From positions 6,764,095 through 6,828,094 of the forward strand of contig CM030935.1 in the NCBI GenBank assembly GCA_018136815.1: 64,000 nucleotides of DNA, written 5' to 3'. Below the pieces are notes generated by a model, which did not search any database, was not told where the DNA came from, and saw only the letters and a program-made list of their open reading frames with translations. The stretch is from Isochrysis galbana. Its lineage: Eukaryota > Haptophyta > Isochrysidales > Isochrysidaceae. A program made the position numbers and the translations under genes. This document shows positions 40,611 to 51,609 of this stretch, piece by piece. How positions within the stretch are numbered: the stretch's first letter is position 1; each line of letters opens with the position of its first letter.

Positions 40611-43600
40611 CTAAACGGACTCGTTCCCCTTGCCGATGCTCGGCTTAGGGGTAGACTTCGCGCTCGGCTTCGCATCCGTCGGTGCATTCGGCAACGAGTT
40701 CGGTTTCACACCCGGCGCGGCGCTCGGCTTGGCCGCCGGCTTGACCGCCGACGGGAGCGCTGAACTCGGGCCGGAGGAGGCCAACTTCTTGTTGTCGGCC
40801 GGCGCAAGGGCTGGTATCGTCGGTTTGCTTGGCTTGTTAAACATGGAGAAGAGGCCCATTGCCGCTTTCCCTAGTCCCTCCTCGAGGTCTGTCAAGGATA
40901 AAGGCGCTGCAGCAGCTGGCGGTAGGATGCCCGACCCCGCGGCCACCGCCGCGTCGCGGCGCCGTTGCAGATCGGCCCAGCGCTTGCGCAGGCGCTCTTC
41001 CTCCTCGATGAGCGAGAGGCGGCGCCGCGTCTCGCGCTGCATCTTGTCGGCGGCGGCAGTGAGCTCTTTCTCGCCGGCAGCGAGGGCAGCGCTCTCGCTC
41101 GAGTGAGTCTTGGCGACAGTCTTCACCTGCTGCCGAAGCCCGGCGAGCCGCTCCGCATTGGAGCTAAGCAGCTGCGCCGTCTCCCTCTCCATAGCGGCCA
41201 TGGCTTTGGTCGTCTCCTCGAGCGCCTTGCGCGCCTCATTCGCCTGCCTGCGCTGCTCTGCCAAGAGGGACTCGAGTGCCTTTTGCGCGGCCTCGCGCTG
41301 CGCGGCGGCGGCCTGCACTGCGGCCTCCACCTTTTGCTGATACGCACCCACCGAGTCTCCCCAGCCCGCCGCCTGCTGCGCCGCGAGCATTAGCAGACGC
41401 GTCTCCTCGGCAACGCGCGCCTCCATCTCGGCGCCACGCGAGGTCGGCAGCTTGGTGGTGTTGACATTGATCATCTTGGCTATGGGGCTGTTCTTCAGGT
41501 TCTGGGCTAGGGCGACCGCCTCACCGATGCGCTTCTCCGCCTGCTCGAGCTGCGTGTAGACGTTGGGGGTCTCAGACACGAGTGCCCTGACCTCATCGGA
41601 GAGCGCGCGCGCCGCCTCGTTGGCCTGCGCGGCGCGCTGGCGAGCGGCATTCTGCTCGGCGACCACTTCGGCACGTTCGGTCTGGAGCTTCTCGAGCTTC
41701 CTCTTGGAGGCCTGCAGCCGAAGGCCCGACATCTTGTACGACCGGCGCGCGTCAGCCAGCTCCTGCTTGGTAGACTCCACCTCGGCCTTGAGCGGCGCGA
41801 GGCTCGCATTAAGCTTTTGGAGCCGGTTCTGCCAGCGGTTGATCGTCTCGCGCGTGGCGGCAATTTTCTCAGGGATGGCGGCATTGACCTGCGACGCCGC
41901 ATCCACCTTTGCGCGGAGCTCCATCTCTAGCGCCACCTCCTCTTCAACGGCCGACTCGCTGGCGGCGTTGGCCTCCTCGAGCTCGACCAAGCGCGCGCGG
42001 AGACTCTTAGCGCGGGCGCTCACCGCCTCCGCCTCCTGGGTCTGCTCTGCAAGTTGGGCCGCAATGGCCTCGACCTTGGGCTGGTATTCGTCAACCTTTT
42101 CCTGCTCCTGTTGCACCTCCCGCTTCTTCAGGTCGAGCTGCTGTTCGAGCTGCGAGTTTTCCTCTTGCAGCAGCTTGAGCTTCTTCTTGATGGCGGCCAT
42201 CTTGTCGGGCATCTCCGTGAGCGCCTGTGTGCACTCCGTGCGCATCGCTTCCTGCTCCGCCTGCGCGGCAGTGAAAGGGAGGTGGGGGTGAGGGGAGGGG
42301 AGGGGGGGAGGAGGTGACGCGTAGCGGCAGCTACAGAGCGACGCGCACCTTCTTCTCCTCCCGGGCCTCCATCTCCGCCTTGTACGCCAGGCACTGCTCG
42401 CGAAGCTTGGCGACGTCGGCCTCGGCTTTCTCCGCCGCCGCGCGGCCGGCCTCCACGTAGGCCTTCCACTGGTCGCGCGTGCGGGTCGCCTGCTCCACCT
42501 GCGCCTCGTGCGACGCCCATGCCTGCAGCTTCCTCTCGAGCTCAGCGCTCTCTGCCTCGGCCTTTTGTTTCTCGGCGACACGCTCCGAGTAGGTGTTCTC
42601 AAGCTTGGCGATGCGCGAACGCAGCTCACCCGCCCTGCCACTCGCCTCTTTGGCCTCCTTTGTCACCCTCTCAACTTCGGATCCCATCGCCTCGGCGCGC
42701 GGCAGAAGCTGGTCGTTAACGATCTGCGCCGACTGCTTCTCCGCCTCAGCGTTCCGCATCTCGCGCCGGTAAAGCTCAAGCTTATTCTCAATCTGCATGT
42801 TCTCCTGCGAGAGGAGGTTGATCGACGACTTGAGCTCCTGCACCGTCCTGGGGAGCGTGTTGAGCGTCTCGATGCACTCGGCGCGCAGCTGCTCGAGGCG
42901 CTTCTGCGAGGTTGGAAGCGAGGGGCAAGCGCGAATAAGTGGCAGATGGCGGCATGCATGCCATTGTATCGCGAGCACACCTTCTCCTCTTCGCCCTCGG
43001 TCGCCTGCTTCTTGAGCGTCGCGCACTGCTGCTTGAGCTGCTCCACCTCTTGCTCTGCGCCGTCAGTGGCTGCCTTAGCCTGCCTCACTTGCGCGGCCAG
43101 CGCGTCGCGTTCCTGGGCCGCAGCCACAACCTCGCGACTGGTGGCGGCGAGCTGCTCCTGCGTCGCTTTCAGCCCCTCCTTCTCCTTGAGAAGCTTCTCG
43201 CATTCGGCGCGCAGCTCCTCGAGCTGATCCTGCGGGCAGCGGGCGTGAGAAGCAGAGGATGAATGCGCAGGGCCGACAATTCACGGTGCGCCTCGGCGCG
43301 GCGAGGTCCGGCACGCACCTTGGCCTTCTCGCCTTGTGCGGCTTCCTGCTTGAGCGCCTCGCACTGCTGCTTGAGCTGTGCGAGCTGCTGCTCGGTGGCG
43401 GCGGCCGCCGACTTGTCCACCTTTGCCGCGAGTGCGTCGCGTTCCTTCGCGGCGAGCGCGACCTGGTCTTCGGCAGCGACGAGCTCCGCTTGGGTGGCCT
43501 GCAGCGCCTCCTTCTCTTTGAGCAGTCTGTCGCATTGGGTGCGTAGCTCCTCAAGCCGCTCCTGAGTGAGGTTAGGCGGAGGGAAGAGGCCTGAGTGCGC

Positions 43601-44504
43601 GGTACCACCCCAAGGCGCACGTCTCTGCACATGCGCTGTCGCGCTCGCGTGTCGGCCGGGCGGCGTGCGCTCACTGCGTCTTGCTTGCCCTGCGCGGCCT
43701 CCTCCTTGAGCGCTTCGCACTGCTCCTCCAGCTGCACCAGCTGCTGCTTGACAGCCGACGACTTTTCCACCTGCGCCGCAAGCGCGTCTCGCTCTTGAGA
43801 CACTATTGCCACCTTGTTCTTGGCAGCGACGAGGTCCGCCTGCATGGCCTGCAGCGCCTCCCTCTCCTTGAGCAGCTTTTTGCTCTCTGAGCGCAGCTCC
43901 TCCAGTTGCCGCTGCGTGGCACAAGGCCGAAGGGGTAAGGCGGTTGACGTTCACAGTGTGGGCGTTCGCGGCGGCACGCGTTTTCGGCGCTCACCTGTCT
44001 GTCGCTGGCGTCGGCGACCTCCTTCTTGAGTTCCTCGCACTGCTGCCTCAGCTGCGCGATCTCCTGCTCCGATCCCTCGGCGCCAACCTTGGCTTGCGCC
44101 ACCTGCGTGGCGAGCGCATCCCTCTGCTCGGCAGCGCGCTTCACCTCGTCGCTCGCAGCGGAGAGCTGCTCTCGCGTCTGCTGCAGTTGCTGCGCCTCCT
44201 CGCGCAGCTTGTCGCGCTGATCGACGGCCGCCTCAAGCTTCAGCCGCTCGAGCAGGTACTCGATCAGCTCGCGCTGCTGCTTCTCGGTGGCGGAGGCAGG
44301 CGGAGGGAGAGCACCGAGCTCTTCGTCCACCATCGAGAGCTCTTCGGAGACCACTGAGAGCTCTTCGGAGACCGCTGAGAGCTCGTCGTCGGCAGCGAGC
44401 CAAGGCAGGCGCGCGCGCGGAGCGGTGTGGAGAGGCGGGGCACGTAGTACGCCGAAGCCGCTCGCTCCGGCGGCGGCGCAGAGGAGAGCGAGGGCGAGGC
44501 GCAT
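40611..44504 (-). CDS. Probable plastid-targeted long coiled-coil protein, six exons
   Basis: Exons: 44504-43995, 43911-43675, 43561-43319, 43229-42981, 42903-42349, 42260-40611 (1147 residues). All five introns (83, 113, 89, 77, 88 nt) are GT-AG and phase 0. The N terminus MRLALALLCAAAGASGFGVL is a signal peptide followed by an ASxF-like site and a basic, Pro-rich stretch, the bipartite plastid presequence of red-lineage secondary plastids. The rest is almost continuous heptad-rich coiled coil. Exons 2, 3 and 4 encode homologous units of 79, 81 and 83 residues (QLEELR..C..LLKE.E.L.A, ERDALAA, QL.QL..QCEALK.EA), and the end of exon 1 carries a fourth. The C terminus is a Lys/Pro/Ser-rich tail. 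A structural or tethering role in the plastid is inferred and no family is recognised. Confidence 0.85.
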
Positions 44505-45096
44505 GGAGGTGGGGAGGGGGTGGAGGGGGAAGGGCGAGGAGGCCGGGGGGGAGGAGGAAGGCGTGGGGCGGGGGGCGGGTAGGCGTCGGCGTCGGCGGCG
44601 CGCGCGGGGGGGCGGCGCGGGGGGGGGGGGGGGGGGGCGCGGGGGGGCGCGGGGGGGGGGGGCGGGGGGGGGGGTGCGCGGGGGGGGGGGCGGACGGCTC
44701 GCGATCTGCACCGATCTGGCCGCACGAGCGCGCGATCTCCCCGCGCGCGAGCTCCCGCCAATCTCGGCTCCCCCAAGGGCCATCCCCCCCGCCGCCCTCT
44801 CTCCCCCGTCCCCTCCCCCTGCGCCTTCCCCCCCCCCCCCTTCCCCGGTCCCCCCCGCGCGCGCGCCACCGCAGACGAAGCTTGTCGAGCTTCGACGAAG
44901 TCCGCGCTCGCCACCGGTTCTAATTCTATGGATGGGCCGTCCCATTCTAATCCTACTCACCCACCGCTCGGCCCTCGCCCGCTTCTCAAGCGTTTGTTTC
45001 CATAAAAAAATGAATCTATCTTTGGCTTTCCCCTGGTGCGGCATTTTGTTTTCGCCCCCCTCGCCGCCCTCTCGGGGAGGGAGAGGAGAAGAAGCG
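44505..45096. promoter_or_regulatory. Divergent intergenic region with G-run cluster
   Basis: 592 bp separate the start codons of the coiled-coil gene (minus) and the ferrochelatase-like gene (plus). It must hold both promoters. 44606-44695 contains runs of 7-19 G on the plus strand, enough for several G-quadruplexes, and 44825-44840 has a matching C run. No TATA-like box is clear. Confidence 0.6.
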
Positions 45097-47250
45097 ATGG
45101 GGCTGGGGCTGCTGGCGGCGGCGGCGGCGGCGGCGGGGGGCCTCGCTCTGCTCTCTCCCGTGGCGCGCTCTCCCGTGGCCTCGCGCAGTCGCGTGCCGTC
45201 GATGCAGCTTGCTGGGCTTGCCTTCGACGAGCTGGGAGAGAGCTGGACCGAGAAGGGAGGCTCTAGCGTGGGCGTTCTGCTGCTGAGCGTCGGATCTCCA
45301 GAGACTCCAGACGATGTGGAGGTGGCCACGATGGGGAAGGGCTCTGGGGGGATGTGGTGAGGTGTGGGGGTGCTCTGGAGGGAGGACGGGTCTGCGGCAG
45401 GCTTTGTGGCAGGGGCGGTGTGTGGCTCGCCCTCGGGGGGGGGGTGAGGGAGGGAAACGGGCGGTGCAGGCCCGTGGGGGGGGAATGGGAGGAGAAGTGC
45501 TGCGGACGTGTTGGCTGATGCTGCCGCTTCCTACAGAGCGCATAGGGAGCAGGGTGGGGCGCGATCGGGCAGGTGGCGGCGCTGGGTGGGGGTGGGGAGG
45601 GGAGTTCTCCGCCACCGCTGGACTGCTGGACTGGCTCAGCCCTCGCTCTGCATGCACCACCGATGGCTGGGCTACGCCCTCGCTCTGCACGCAGGAGTAC
45701 CTGTTCAACGTCTTTTGCGACCCGGAGATCATGACGCTTCCGCAGTACCTCGGCTTCATCAAACGGCCGCTCGCGTGGTTCATCGCCAAGTCGCGAGCTT
45801 CAGAGGTGAGACGGAAAGTGGCGCGACCGCCCGAGAGAAGGTGGTGCGACCGCCCGAGCGGACCCCTGCGGGCAGACGGCCAAGCACCCCCACCAACCCA
45901 ACCCTCCCACCTCCACCACGCCCCCATCCTCTGTGCGCCAGGCGCGCGCGGCCATGATCCAGGCAGGCGGCGAGTCCCCACAAGTGGCCACCATTCGGAA
46001 GCAGGCCGACAAGCTCGAGGTGGCGCTGCGGGAACGGGGGATTGATGCATCGCTCTTTGTGGCGATGCGGTACTGGCGCCCTCTCGCCGAGGACGCGGTG
46101 GCCGAGATGACCCAGCAGAACGTCACTCGACTGGTCATTATCCCACTCTACCCGCATTTCTCCATCTCCACATCGGGCTCGGCACTTAGGGTGCTCGAGC
46201 GGATGCTTTACACAACGCCAGGCTTCCCCATGAAATCGACCGTCGTGCCTTCCTGGTTCAACCGGCCGACCTACGTGCGCGCCTCAGCCCGCATGATCGA
46301 GCAGTCCCTCCAGACGCTCCCCGACGCGGACCGCGCTTCGGCGCACATTGTCTACTCGGCCCAGGGCCTGCCGCGCAAATATGTCGAGTTTCTCGGCGAC
46401 CCCTACCAGGGCCAGGTGGAGCGCGGCGTTGCGCTGCTTGCGGAGGAGCTCGGTAGGCGCGGCATTGAGAACGACTACAGCCTGTCCTACCAAGGGCAGA
46501 TCGGACCCGAGGCGGTGCCGTGGACTGAGCCATCGACCACGGACACTATCGAGAAGCTCGGGCGGGAGGGGACGCGCACGCTGCTACTCGTGCCGGTTAG
46601 CTTCGTGTTCGAGCACATGGGGACTCTCAACGAGATGGACCGCGAGCTCGCGGACGTGGCCACACGGGTGCGCGCCGCCCGCGCTGGGCACCCCTGCGAT
46701 AAGTCCACGCCCGTTGCAGTGCAGCCGTGCCGAGAATGCACCATTCGCCCTGTGCAGGCGGGGATCCGGGATTTTGTGCGCGTGCCGACCCTCGGGACCG
46801 ACGACGAGTTCATCGACACACTGGCTTCAGTCGTACAGGAGGCTCTGCCCGACTTGAACCAGCCGTCGATGCAGATTATCAACCAGGGCGAGCCGGTGAG
46901 CCGCGGCTTTGCTGTCGCCTCGCGATCTTGAGCAGTGTGTCCAGCGGGGCGCTCGCACCAGCCCCATTCCGAGAGCGCCCGATCGACCTCCCAATTGCTG
47001 ACCAACGCGACCGTCGGGTGCGTCGCAGGTAGCGCTCAACGTGGTCAACGAGTACGTGACATTGTACACCAAGGATCAGTTACAGCTGGTGCCTCAAGAG
47101 CGGCCCTGGGGGTTCACCGAGCAGGCTGAGGTGGTCAATGGTCGCCTTGCCATGGCTGCCATCACGCTCTCCGTGGCGCTCACACTCGATCCCACCCTCA
47201 AGGCCCTCGTCGCCATGTACAAGGCGTCCAAGGCAGCTGTCACGGGGTGA
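45097..47250 (+). CDS. Ferrochelatase-like protein with C-terminal chlorophyll-binding domain; active-site residues replaced
   Basis: Exons: 45097-45321, 45695-45805, 45942-46895, 47029-47250 (503 residues), all introns GT-AG and phase 0. The N terminus is a signal-like MGLGLLAAAAAAAGGLALL with a basic follow-on. Ferrochelatase family segments are clear: VGVLLLSVGSPETPDDVE, then EYLFNVFCDPEIMTLP, then MRYWRPLAEDAVAEM, LVIIPLYPHFSISTSGS, GDPYQGQVE, YQGQIGPEAVPWTEPST and VPVSFVFEHMGTLNEMD. The His of the SAHGxP motif is Gln253 (SAQGLP), and the Glu of HIETL is Gly339 (HMGTL). In characterised ferrochelatases these two residues are needed for metal insertion into protoporphyrin. Residues about 455-480 are a light-harvesting-type helix (ExxNGRLAM, Glu464, Arg469). 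Location is presumably the thylakoid. It may be a regulatory or pigment-binding paralogue. Confidence 0.88.
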
Positions 47251-48059
47251 CAGGCCACCTTGTGCTTGAGACGTGCTCGTGTCGCGGCGCTCGAGTAGCC
47301 CATGCTATAGCGCCGCTCTATAGCTCAACTCCTCTAGGATACCCTGTGGTAGCTGCTCCAAACAAGTAGAGTCGACTTCGTACATCGGTCGTGGCGCAGT
47401 GGTCGACCCACTCCCTGGGCGTCCGCAATTGTACAGACGAGGTAGCCAGGCGCGTGGAATACAGGCGAGGGCCTCCGCGGGTGTTGCCAACATCGTTGTG
47501 CCTTCCGCGGGAGATTGGATATAGGTAGCTCGACCCTCGCTTCAGGTATGGCAGGTGGCACGTCTCACTTCGCTGCGTGGGTGCTGTCCGCCTGGCTGCG
47601 GGCGTTGCCCGCCAAGATGCTGAGCCGGTGCTGGCCGGATGACTAGTGAGCTGATCCCGCCTCACAGCCCAAGCTGTTGCTAGAAACCTCTGCCGCGCTT
47701 TTATCTTCTTTCCACCGCCAGCCTTCCCTTTGCCAACGTTATCGGCGGTATGGCTCTGCCGTGTTTAATGCAGCTGATCCTGTTGCGTCTCGCATCTTGC
47801 TAGCTCTTTCTGCCTTTTGTTACGCTCTTGCGCGCAGCGCGCTGGGGGCAACATGCGCGGTGCTGCTACGTCTTCGGCGATGGGCTGCACTGCGGTGCAG
47901 TCACGCTATGCGCTATGCGGAGCCCGACCCGCCTACGACGTGTAAGTGTTGGCCGGGGCGACGTTAATGCTCTCGCTCCAAGTCCAGCTAACTAATCAAA
48001 ACCTCGCTTGCTTCTTCTTTCCTATCTCTGCTCCCGCCTCCAGCCTCTCTCCTACGGCG
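47251..48059 (+). other. Intergenic, no gene; tRNA-like A box near 47388
   Basis: GTGGCGCAGTGGTCGACCCA at about 47388 resembles the A-box part of the 10526 sequence. No matching B box seen. Otherwise unassigned. Confidence 0.4.
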
Positions 48060-48240
48060 CGTGGGCCTATACACGCCGCCACGGCTTGCTCTCCAAGCCA
48101 CGACACACACTGTGACCGCACTGAACCCAAGGCCAAGGCACAAAACAAAATGTAAAGATAAGAGCAATAAGTAGCAAAACGCGAATTACAATTATACCTC
48201 CCGCCTCGCAGGTGCAGGTGCCGCCCGGCTCCCCGTAGTG
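48060..48240 (+). repeat. Dispersed repeat, copy 2 (related to 54236-54395)
   Basis: AAGCCACGACACACACTGTG, CCCAAGGC and AAGGCACAAAACAAAA recur on the minus strand of 54236-54330 with small changes. Confidence 0.5.
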
Positions 48241-48253
48241 CTAGGGCGGTCAA

Positions 48254-48704
48254 TGCTCCGTCAGGTGTCAGGTCGTCAGGTCTCGGCGACCTTACACCTC
48301 ATATCAGGACCTAATATCAGGTCCTCATATCAGGTTACTAATGTTATAATATGGTATCAAAACTATTGTTATAGTTTCAGCGATGGAGCGCGCGCCGACC
48401 GCTCCCACCTCCCAGCCCCCCGCCGCCACGACGCCCCACCGGGGCCGCCCCAAGCCGCCGGAGCCAAAGCGCTCGCAGGCCGCCCCCCTCACAGACAGTG
48501 ACGTCGACATGATCCTCCCGCCCTCGCCCTCGCCTCCCCAACACCACCAGAAGCAGGGAACAGGCAGGGTCCTGTTCCATGCTGACCAACAGGGCCAGTC
48601 CCTGACCCTGCCTCCTGCCACTGCGACCTTATATCAGGTATCAGGGGTGGTGGACCTTATATCATGATATCAGGACCTAATATTAGGCTGATGGAGCAAC
48701 TAGG
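48254..48704 (+). mobile_element. hAT-like shell with nested MERA-type element
   Basis: The outer parts (48254-48350 GCTCCGTCAGGTGTCAGGTC onward, and 48630-48704 ending CTGATGGAGCAACTAGG) are nearly identical to 51951-52050 and 52350-52430. Between them lies different cargo: here the palindrome AAACTATTGTTATAGTTT and an ORF from 48383 (MERAPTAPTSQPPA, ending 48667). Flanks GCGGTCAA and GGTCAAACA show it inserted into a GGTCAAACA-family repeat whose right part continues at 48705. Confidence 0.7.
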
Positions 48705-48800
48705 GTCAAACACAAGGCTTTTTAAGTACTAATACTAATATTGGCGGGGGGGCGACGGGTCGACATTTTTTACCGTGAGCGGAAAGCCCCGGCGAAAGCG
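48705..48800 (+). repeat. GGTCAAACA-family repeat, partial copy
   Basis: GTCAAACACAAGGCTTTTTAAG followed by CGACATTTTTTACCGTGAG matches the layout of 53163-53225. It is split by the element ending at 48704. Confidence 0.55.
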
Positions 48801-48959
48801 GGTCGGAGGTCGGAGGGTCTCCCGGCCTTTTCAGAATCCTCGTCCGAAAACCGAAAAGACGTTGCACGAAGTCCGGTCTGACCCCCCTCCCCCTCCCCCT
48901 CCCTAGCACAGGCTCTAGCGGCTCACACGAGCCGAACTGGACGTCGCTCCCACTAACCA

Positions 48960-50087
48960 CTTAGAGATGTGTTTCTTTGACTTAAAAGGTACCATATCCG
49001 CAGAGGCCGCCCTAGCAGCCACGCCAACCACCGCTCGCGCGCATCGCTCCGTAATCGGCCAGCCACAGTTTGATCGAGCAATGCACCGTTCAGCTTCTTC
49101 CTATTCGGCGCTTTGTATGAGGTATGAGGGCTGTGCCATCTTCAATGCCGTCACCATAGCAATGAATTTTGGATGGTCTGCCACTGCGGCCGGAATATTG
49201 CAAGCGTAAAACATTTCCGCTATTGCCGCATCGCACGCGTCCTTGCTCGCACCACCAAAGCTCAAGGGCATCTGACCACCTGAGCCCATAGCGCGCGCTT
49301 GCACCTCACCAACTCCACGCGACCCATCACTCACGCCAGTTGCCTCATCCACTTGCCTCACTGCCTCCTTTCGCCTTTTCTTGCTCTCCTTGTCGGCCTC
49401 GTTCTTCCGCACCCTATCGAGCAGAAGGATCAGAAAGGAGGGGTGTGTGGCAGCACACCTTGCAGACATGTTGCGACCCATGAGGTGATCGACAACACGC
49501 GTGGCGCCCCCCCGACGTGCCGCGCCACAACCCAAGCAGCTCCACCTAGGCATGCTGGGGTCCTCTTCCGAGGTGATGGTGACGCACGCCCAACAGGGAT
49601 CAGTGCGCTTCGCCACCAGCGAGTGGCGCTTGCGGCCCACTAGTGGCTGGCTCAGCCCCGTGGCTCGCGTGGGGAGCACATTGAAGATTGTGCTCCCCTC
49701 CCCATCGCAAGCGCGCGGCTCCTCCTCCCCCTCCTCCTCCTCCACTCCACCGCAGTGGCTTCTCCCATGCAAAAGCGCTGCCCATTGCAGCGGCGCTGCC
49801 GTAGGGGTAGGGGGTGGAGGGTTTGCATCGGCGTCGACGGCGGGGACGACGGCGGTGTTGCGCGCAGCGAGCGCGGAGCGAGAGGCGCGGTCGGGGTTGG
49901 GGTTGGGCTGCAAGGACATGGAGGTGGCAGGGAGAGAGAGAGGGCAGAGCTCAGAGGAGGGGGGGGGGCAGACAAAGGGGCCCTGGCGGCAGGGCGACAG
50001 ACGACGGGGCGATAGCCGAAGGACCTCTTTTATATTTGATTTATGGTGTCCCCCCCCCCGGTACTGTTTTTTCGGACTGTTTTTCAC
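48960..50087 (-). pseudogene. hAT transposase, N-terminal half, frameshifted
   Basis: The minus frame from 50087 gives a Pro-rich leader, then a BED-type zinc finger (CWACVTITSEEDPSMPRWSC with CLGCG and HLMGRN), a basic linker, and ACDAAIAEMFYACNIPAAVA with MVTALKMAQPSY, the conserved N-terminal helix region of hAT transposases. A 7-bp tandem duplication of GTATGAG (49115-49128) shifts the frame right after PSY. In the next frame NRKKLNGALLDQTVAGRLRS continues the family pattern to about 48960. The catalytic RNase H-like core and dimerisation domain are absent. Broken, but a plausible relic of the transposase that moved the hAT MITEs in this window. Confidence 0.8.
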
Positions 50088-50150
50088 TGTTTTTGTACAA
50101 AGGCCAAAAACAGACTGTTTTTACTGTTTTTGGAGCCCCCTCCACTGTTT
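50058..50150 (+). repeat. Subterminal-type ACTGTTTTT repeats
   Basis: Six copies of ACTGTTTTT (one inverted as AAAAACAG) at 50062-50150, just upstream of the hAT transposase start. hAT transposases bind short repeats near the element ends, so these may be such sites. Confidence 0.5.
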
Positions 50151-50235
50151 TTCCCATCTAGGGCTGGGGCTGGGAGGAGGCGGGAGCGGTCGGCGCGCAC
50201 TACATTGCTAAAGCTATAACAATCGTTTTTATCTC
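50150..50235 (-). mobile_element. MERA-type element remnant with mutated start
   Basis: The minus strand has AAAACGATTGTTATAGCTTT then GTAGTGCGCGCCGACCGCTCC, which matches AAACTATTGTTATAGTTT then ATGGAGCGCGCGCCGACCGC at 48359. The ATG has become GTAG. Confidence 0.6.
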
Positions 50236-50785
50236 ACTACAATACTAGAGCTAGCCTGAGTGCACGGCGCACGGTTCTCTCTCTAGTCACACACGCGTTT
50301 GTTTACTGTTTACGCGTAGAGTGAAGAGTTGGCGACAGGCCTCCCCAGCGAGACGCGGCGTGTTCACGGCTGTACTCCAACCACACCCCACACACGCTGA
50401 CTGTGAATAGAAGACTCCTCCTCATGGCCGCGCAGTTTCGTTCGCTCAGTCCGTTCGTTCTCTTCACTTTCTTTTTCGGTTTTTCTCCATTCTTTCCACG
50501 AGGAGGAGAGCGAGCACAGGAGAGAGAGAGAGAGAGTAGTAGTCAGAGGGATATATAGAAGAGAGAGACGAGAGAGAGAGAGATGTAGTCTCTCTCTCTC
50601 TCTCTCGTCTTCCATCCCTCTCTCTCTCTCTCCCTCTGCTCGCTCTCCTCCTCGTCTCGCGATTCGGCGCTCCCCCCGCCCCCCTCCCCCACCCACCCCC
50701 CTTCCCTCCTCTCTCCTCCTCGTCGTCCGGCCCGAGGCGAGATCAAACACCCCTTTGGGGCGCCGCCGCCGCCGTGGCCGATGCG
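50236..50785 (+). promoter_or_regulatory. Upstream region of the cyclin gene with GA/CT microsatellite
   Basis: (GA)n at 50519-50582 and (CT)n at 50588-50645, forming an inverted-repeat pair able to fold as a hairpin, then a C-rich stretch to the start codon. No gene within. Confidence 0.5.
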
Positions 50786-51448
50786 ATGAGGCCTCACCTG
50801 CTGCTGCGGGGCGCTGCAGTGGGCCTCGAGCTTGCCGACCACACCGCTTTCACCGCTGGCGCGCTCTTCTCGCGATACGGCGCGGCGCACCCGCCAGAGC
50901 AGCTAGAGCTGGAGGAGCAGAGCCGCGTGGGAGCGTGCCTTTTCGCCGCATGCAAGGTGTGCGAGCAGCCGCGCCGCGCGAGGGACGTCATTAACGCTGT
51001 CTACCGCGCGGCGCACGGCCGGTTGCTCTCAAGCGCGCGTGAATACTGGGCCAGAAAGGACGCATTGCTTTCGCACGAGCAGCATATGCTGCGAGCCGTT
51101 GGGTTCGACCTTGTCATTGCGCACCCGCACCCTCTGCTCTATCACTATCTCCACGCATTGCAGGCGCCCCCGGCCGTGGCGACCCTTGCGGCAGCCATTG
51201 TCAACGACAGCGCGACCTCAATGCTGTGTGGCGCACGGCCTGCGCGCCTCATCGCTTGCGCAGCAATCGCCCTCGCCGCGGCACTCCTCAATTCCGTGGC
51301 TGAGATCCAACCCTTCCCTGATCAATGGTGGCATGCAGTTGGGGTGACAGACGAAGGCATCGCATTAGTGAGTGCTGATTTGGCTCAGATATTCCTCACG
51401 AATGGTGGCGCTAGTGAGGCCGCCGCGCTGAGGCCTCAATGTGTATAA
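50786..51448 (+). CDS. Cyclin, L/Q-type
   Basis: 220 residues, single exon, first in-frame ATG at 50786. The N-terminal cyclin box has TAGALFSRY, ACLFAACKVCEQPRRARDVI, YWARKDALLSHEQHMLRAVG and FDLVIAHPHPLLYHYLHAL. This matches the HPHxxLxxYLxxL motif of the transcriptional cyclin group (cyclin L, K, T and Q). The C-terminal box is short and ends DQWWHAVGVTDEGIALVSA then DLAQIFL. The length fits cyclin Q (FAM58), which partners CDK10, but the subtype is not firm. The Lys of the KxEE motif is present (CKVCEQ), with Cys replacing one Glu. Expected role: nuclear activation of a CDK for transcription or splicing. Confidence 0.85.
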   Translation: MRPHLLLRGAAVGLELADHTAFTAGALFSRYGAAHPPEQLELEEQSRVGACLFAACKVCEQPRRARDVINAVYRAAHGRLLSSAREYWARKDALLSHEQHMLRAVGFDLVIAHPHPLLYHYLHALQAPPAVATLAAAIVNDSATSMLCGARPARLIACAAIALAAALLNSVAEIQPFPDQWWHAVGVTDEGIALVSADLAQIFLTNGGASEAAALRPQCV

Positions 51449-51609
51449 GAAAAAGTCTTGAAGGCGTCCGTCAAGCTACTAAAAACCTTTTACAATTCAC
51501 GCCTCGCGCGCGGCTTTTGGACGCGCTCATGTATTCACGTCCACATCCCTTCGTTCCCTCACAACCCGCCTTGCGGCACTACCCCTTGTGCACTACTTAA
51601 GACTTGGGC

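Noticed and set aside
43075-43954. Overlapping large frames in the coiled-coil gene as separate genes
   Set aside because: They are successive exons in different frames. Five phase-0 GT-AG introns join them into one protein.
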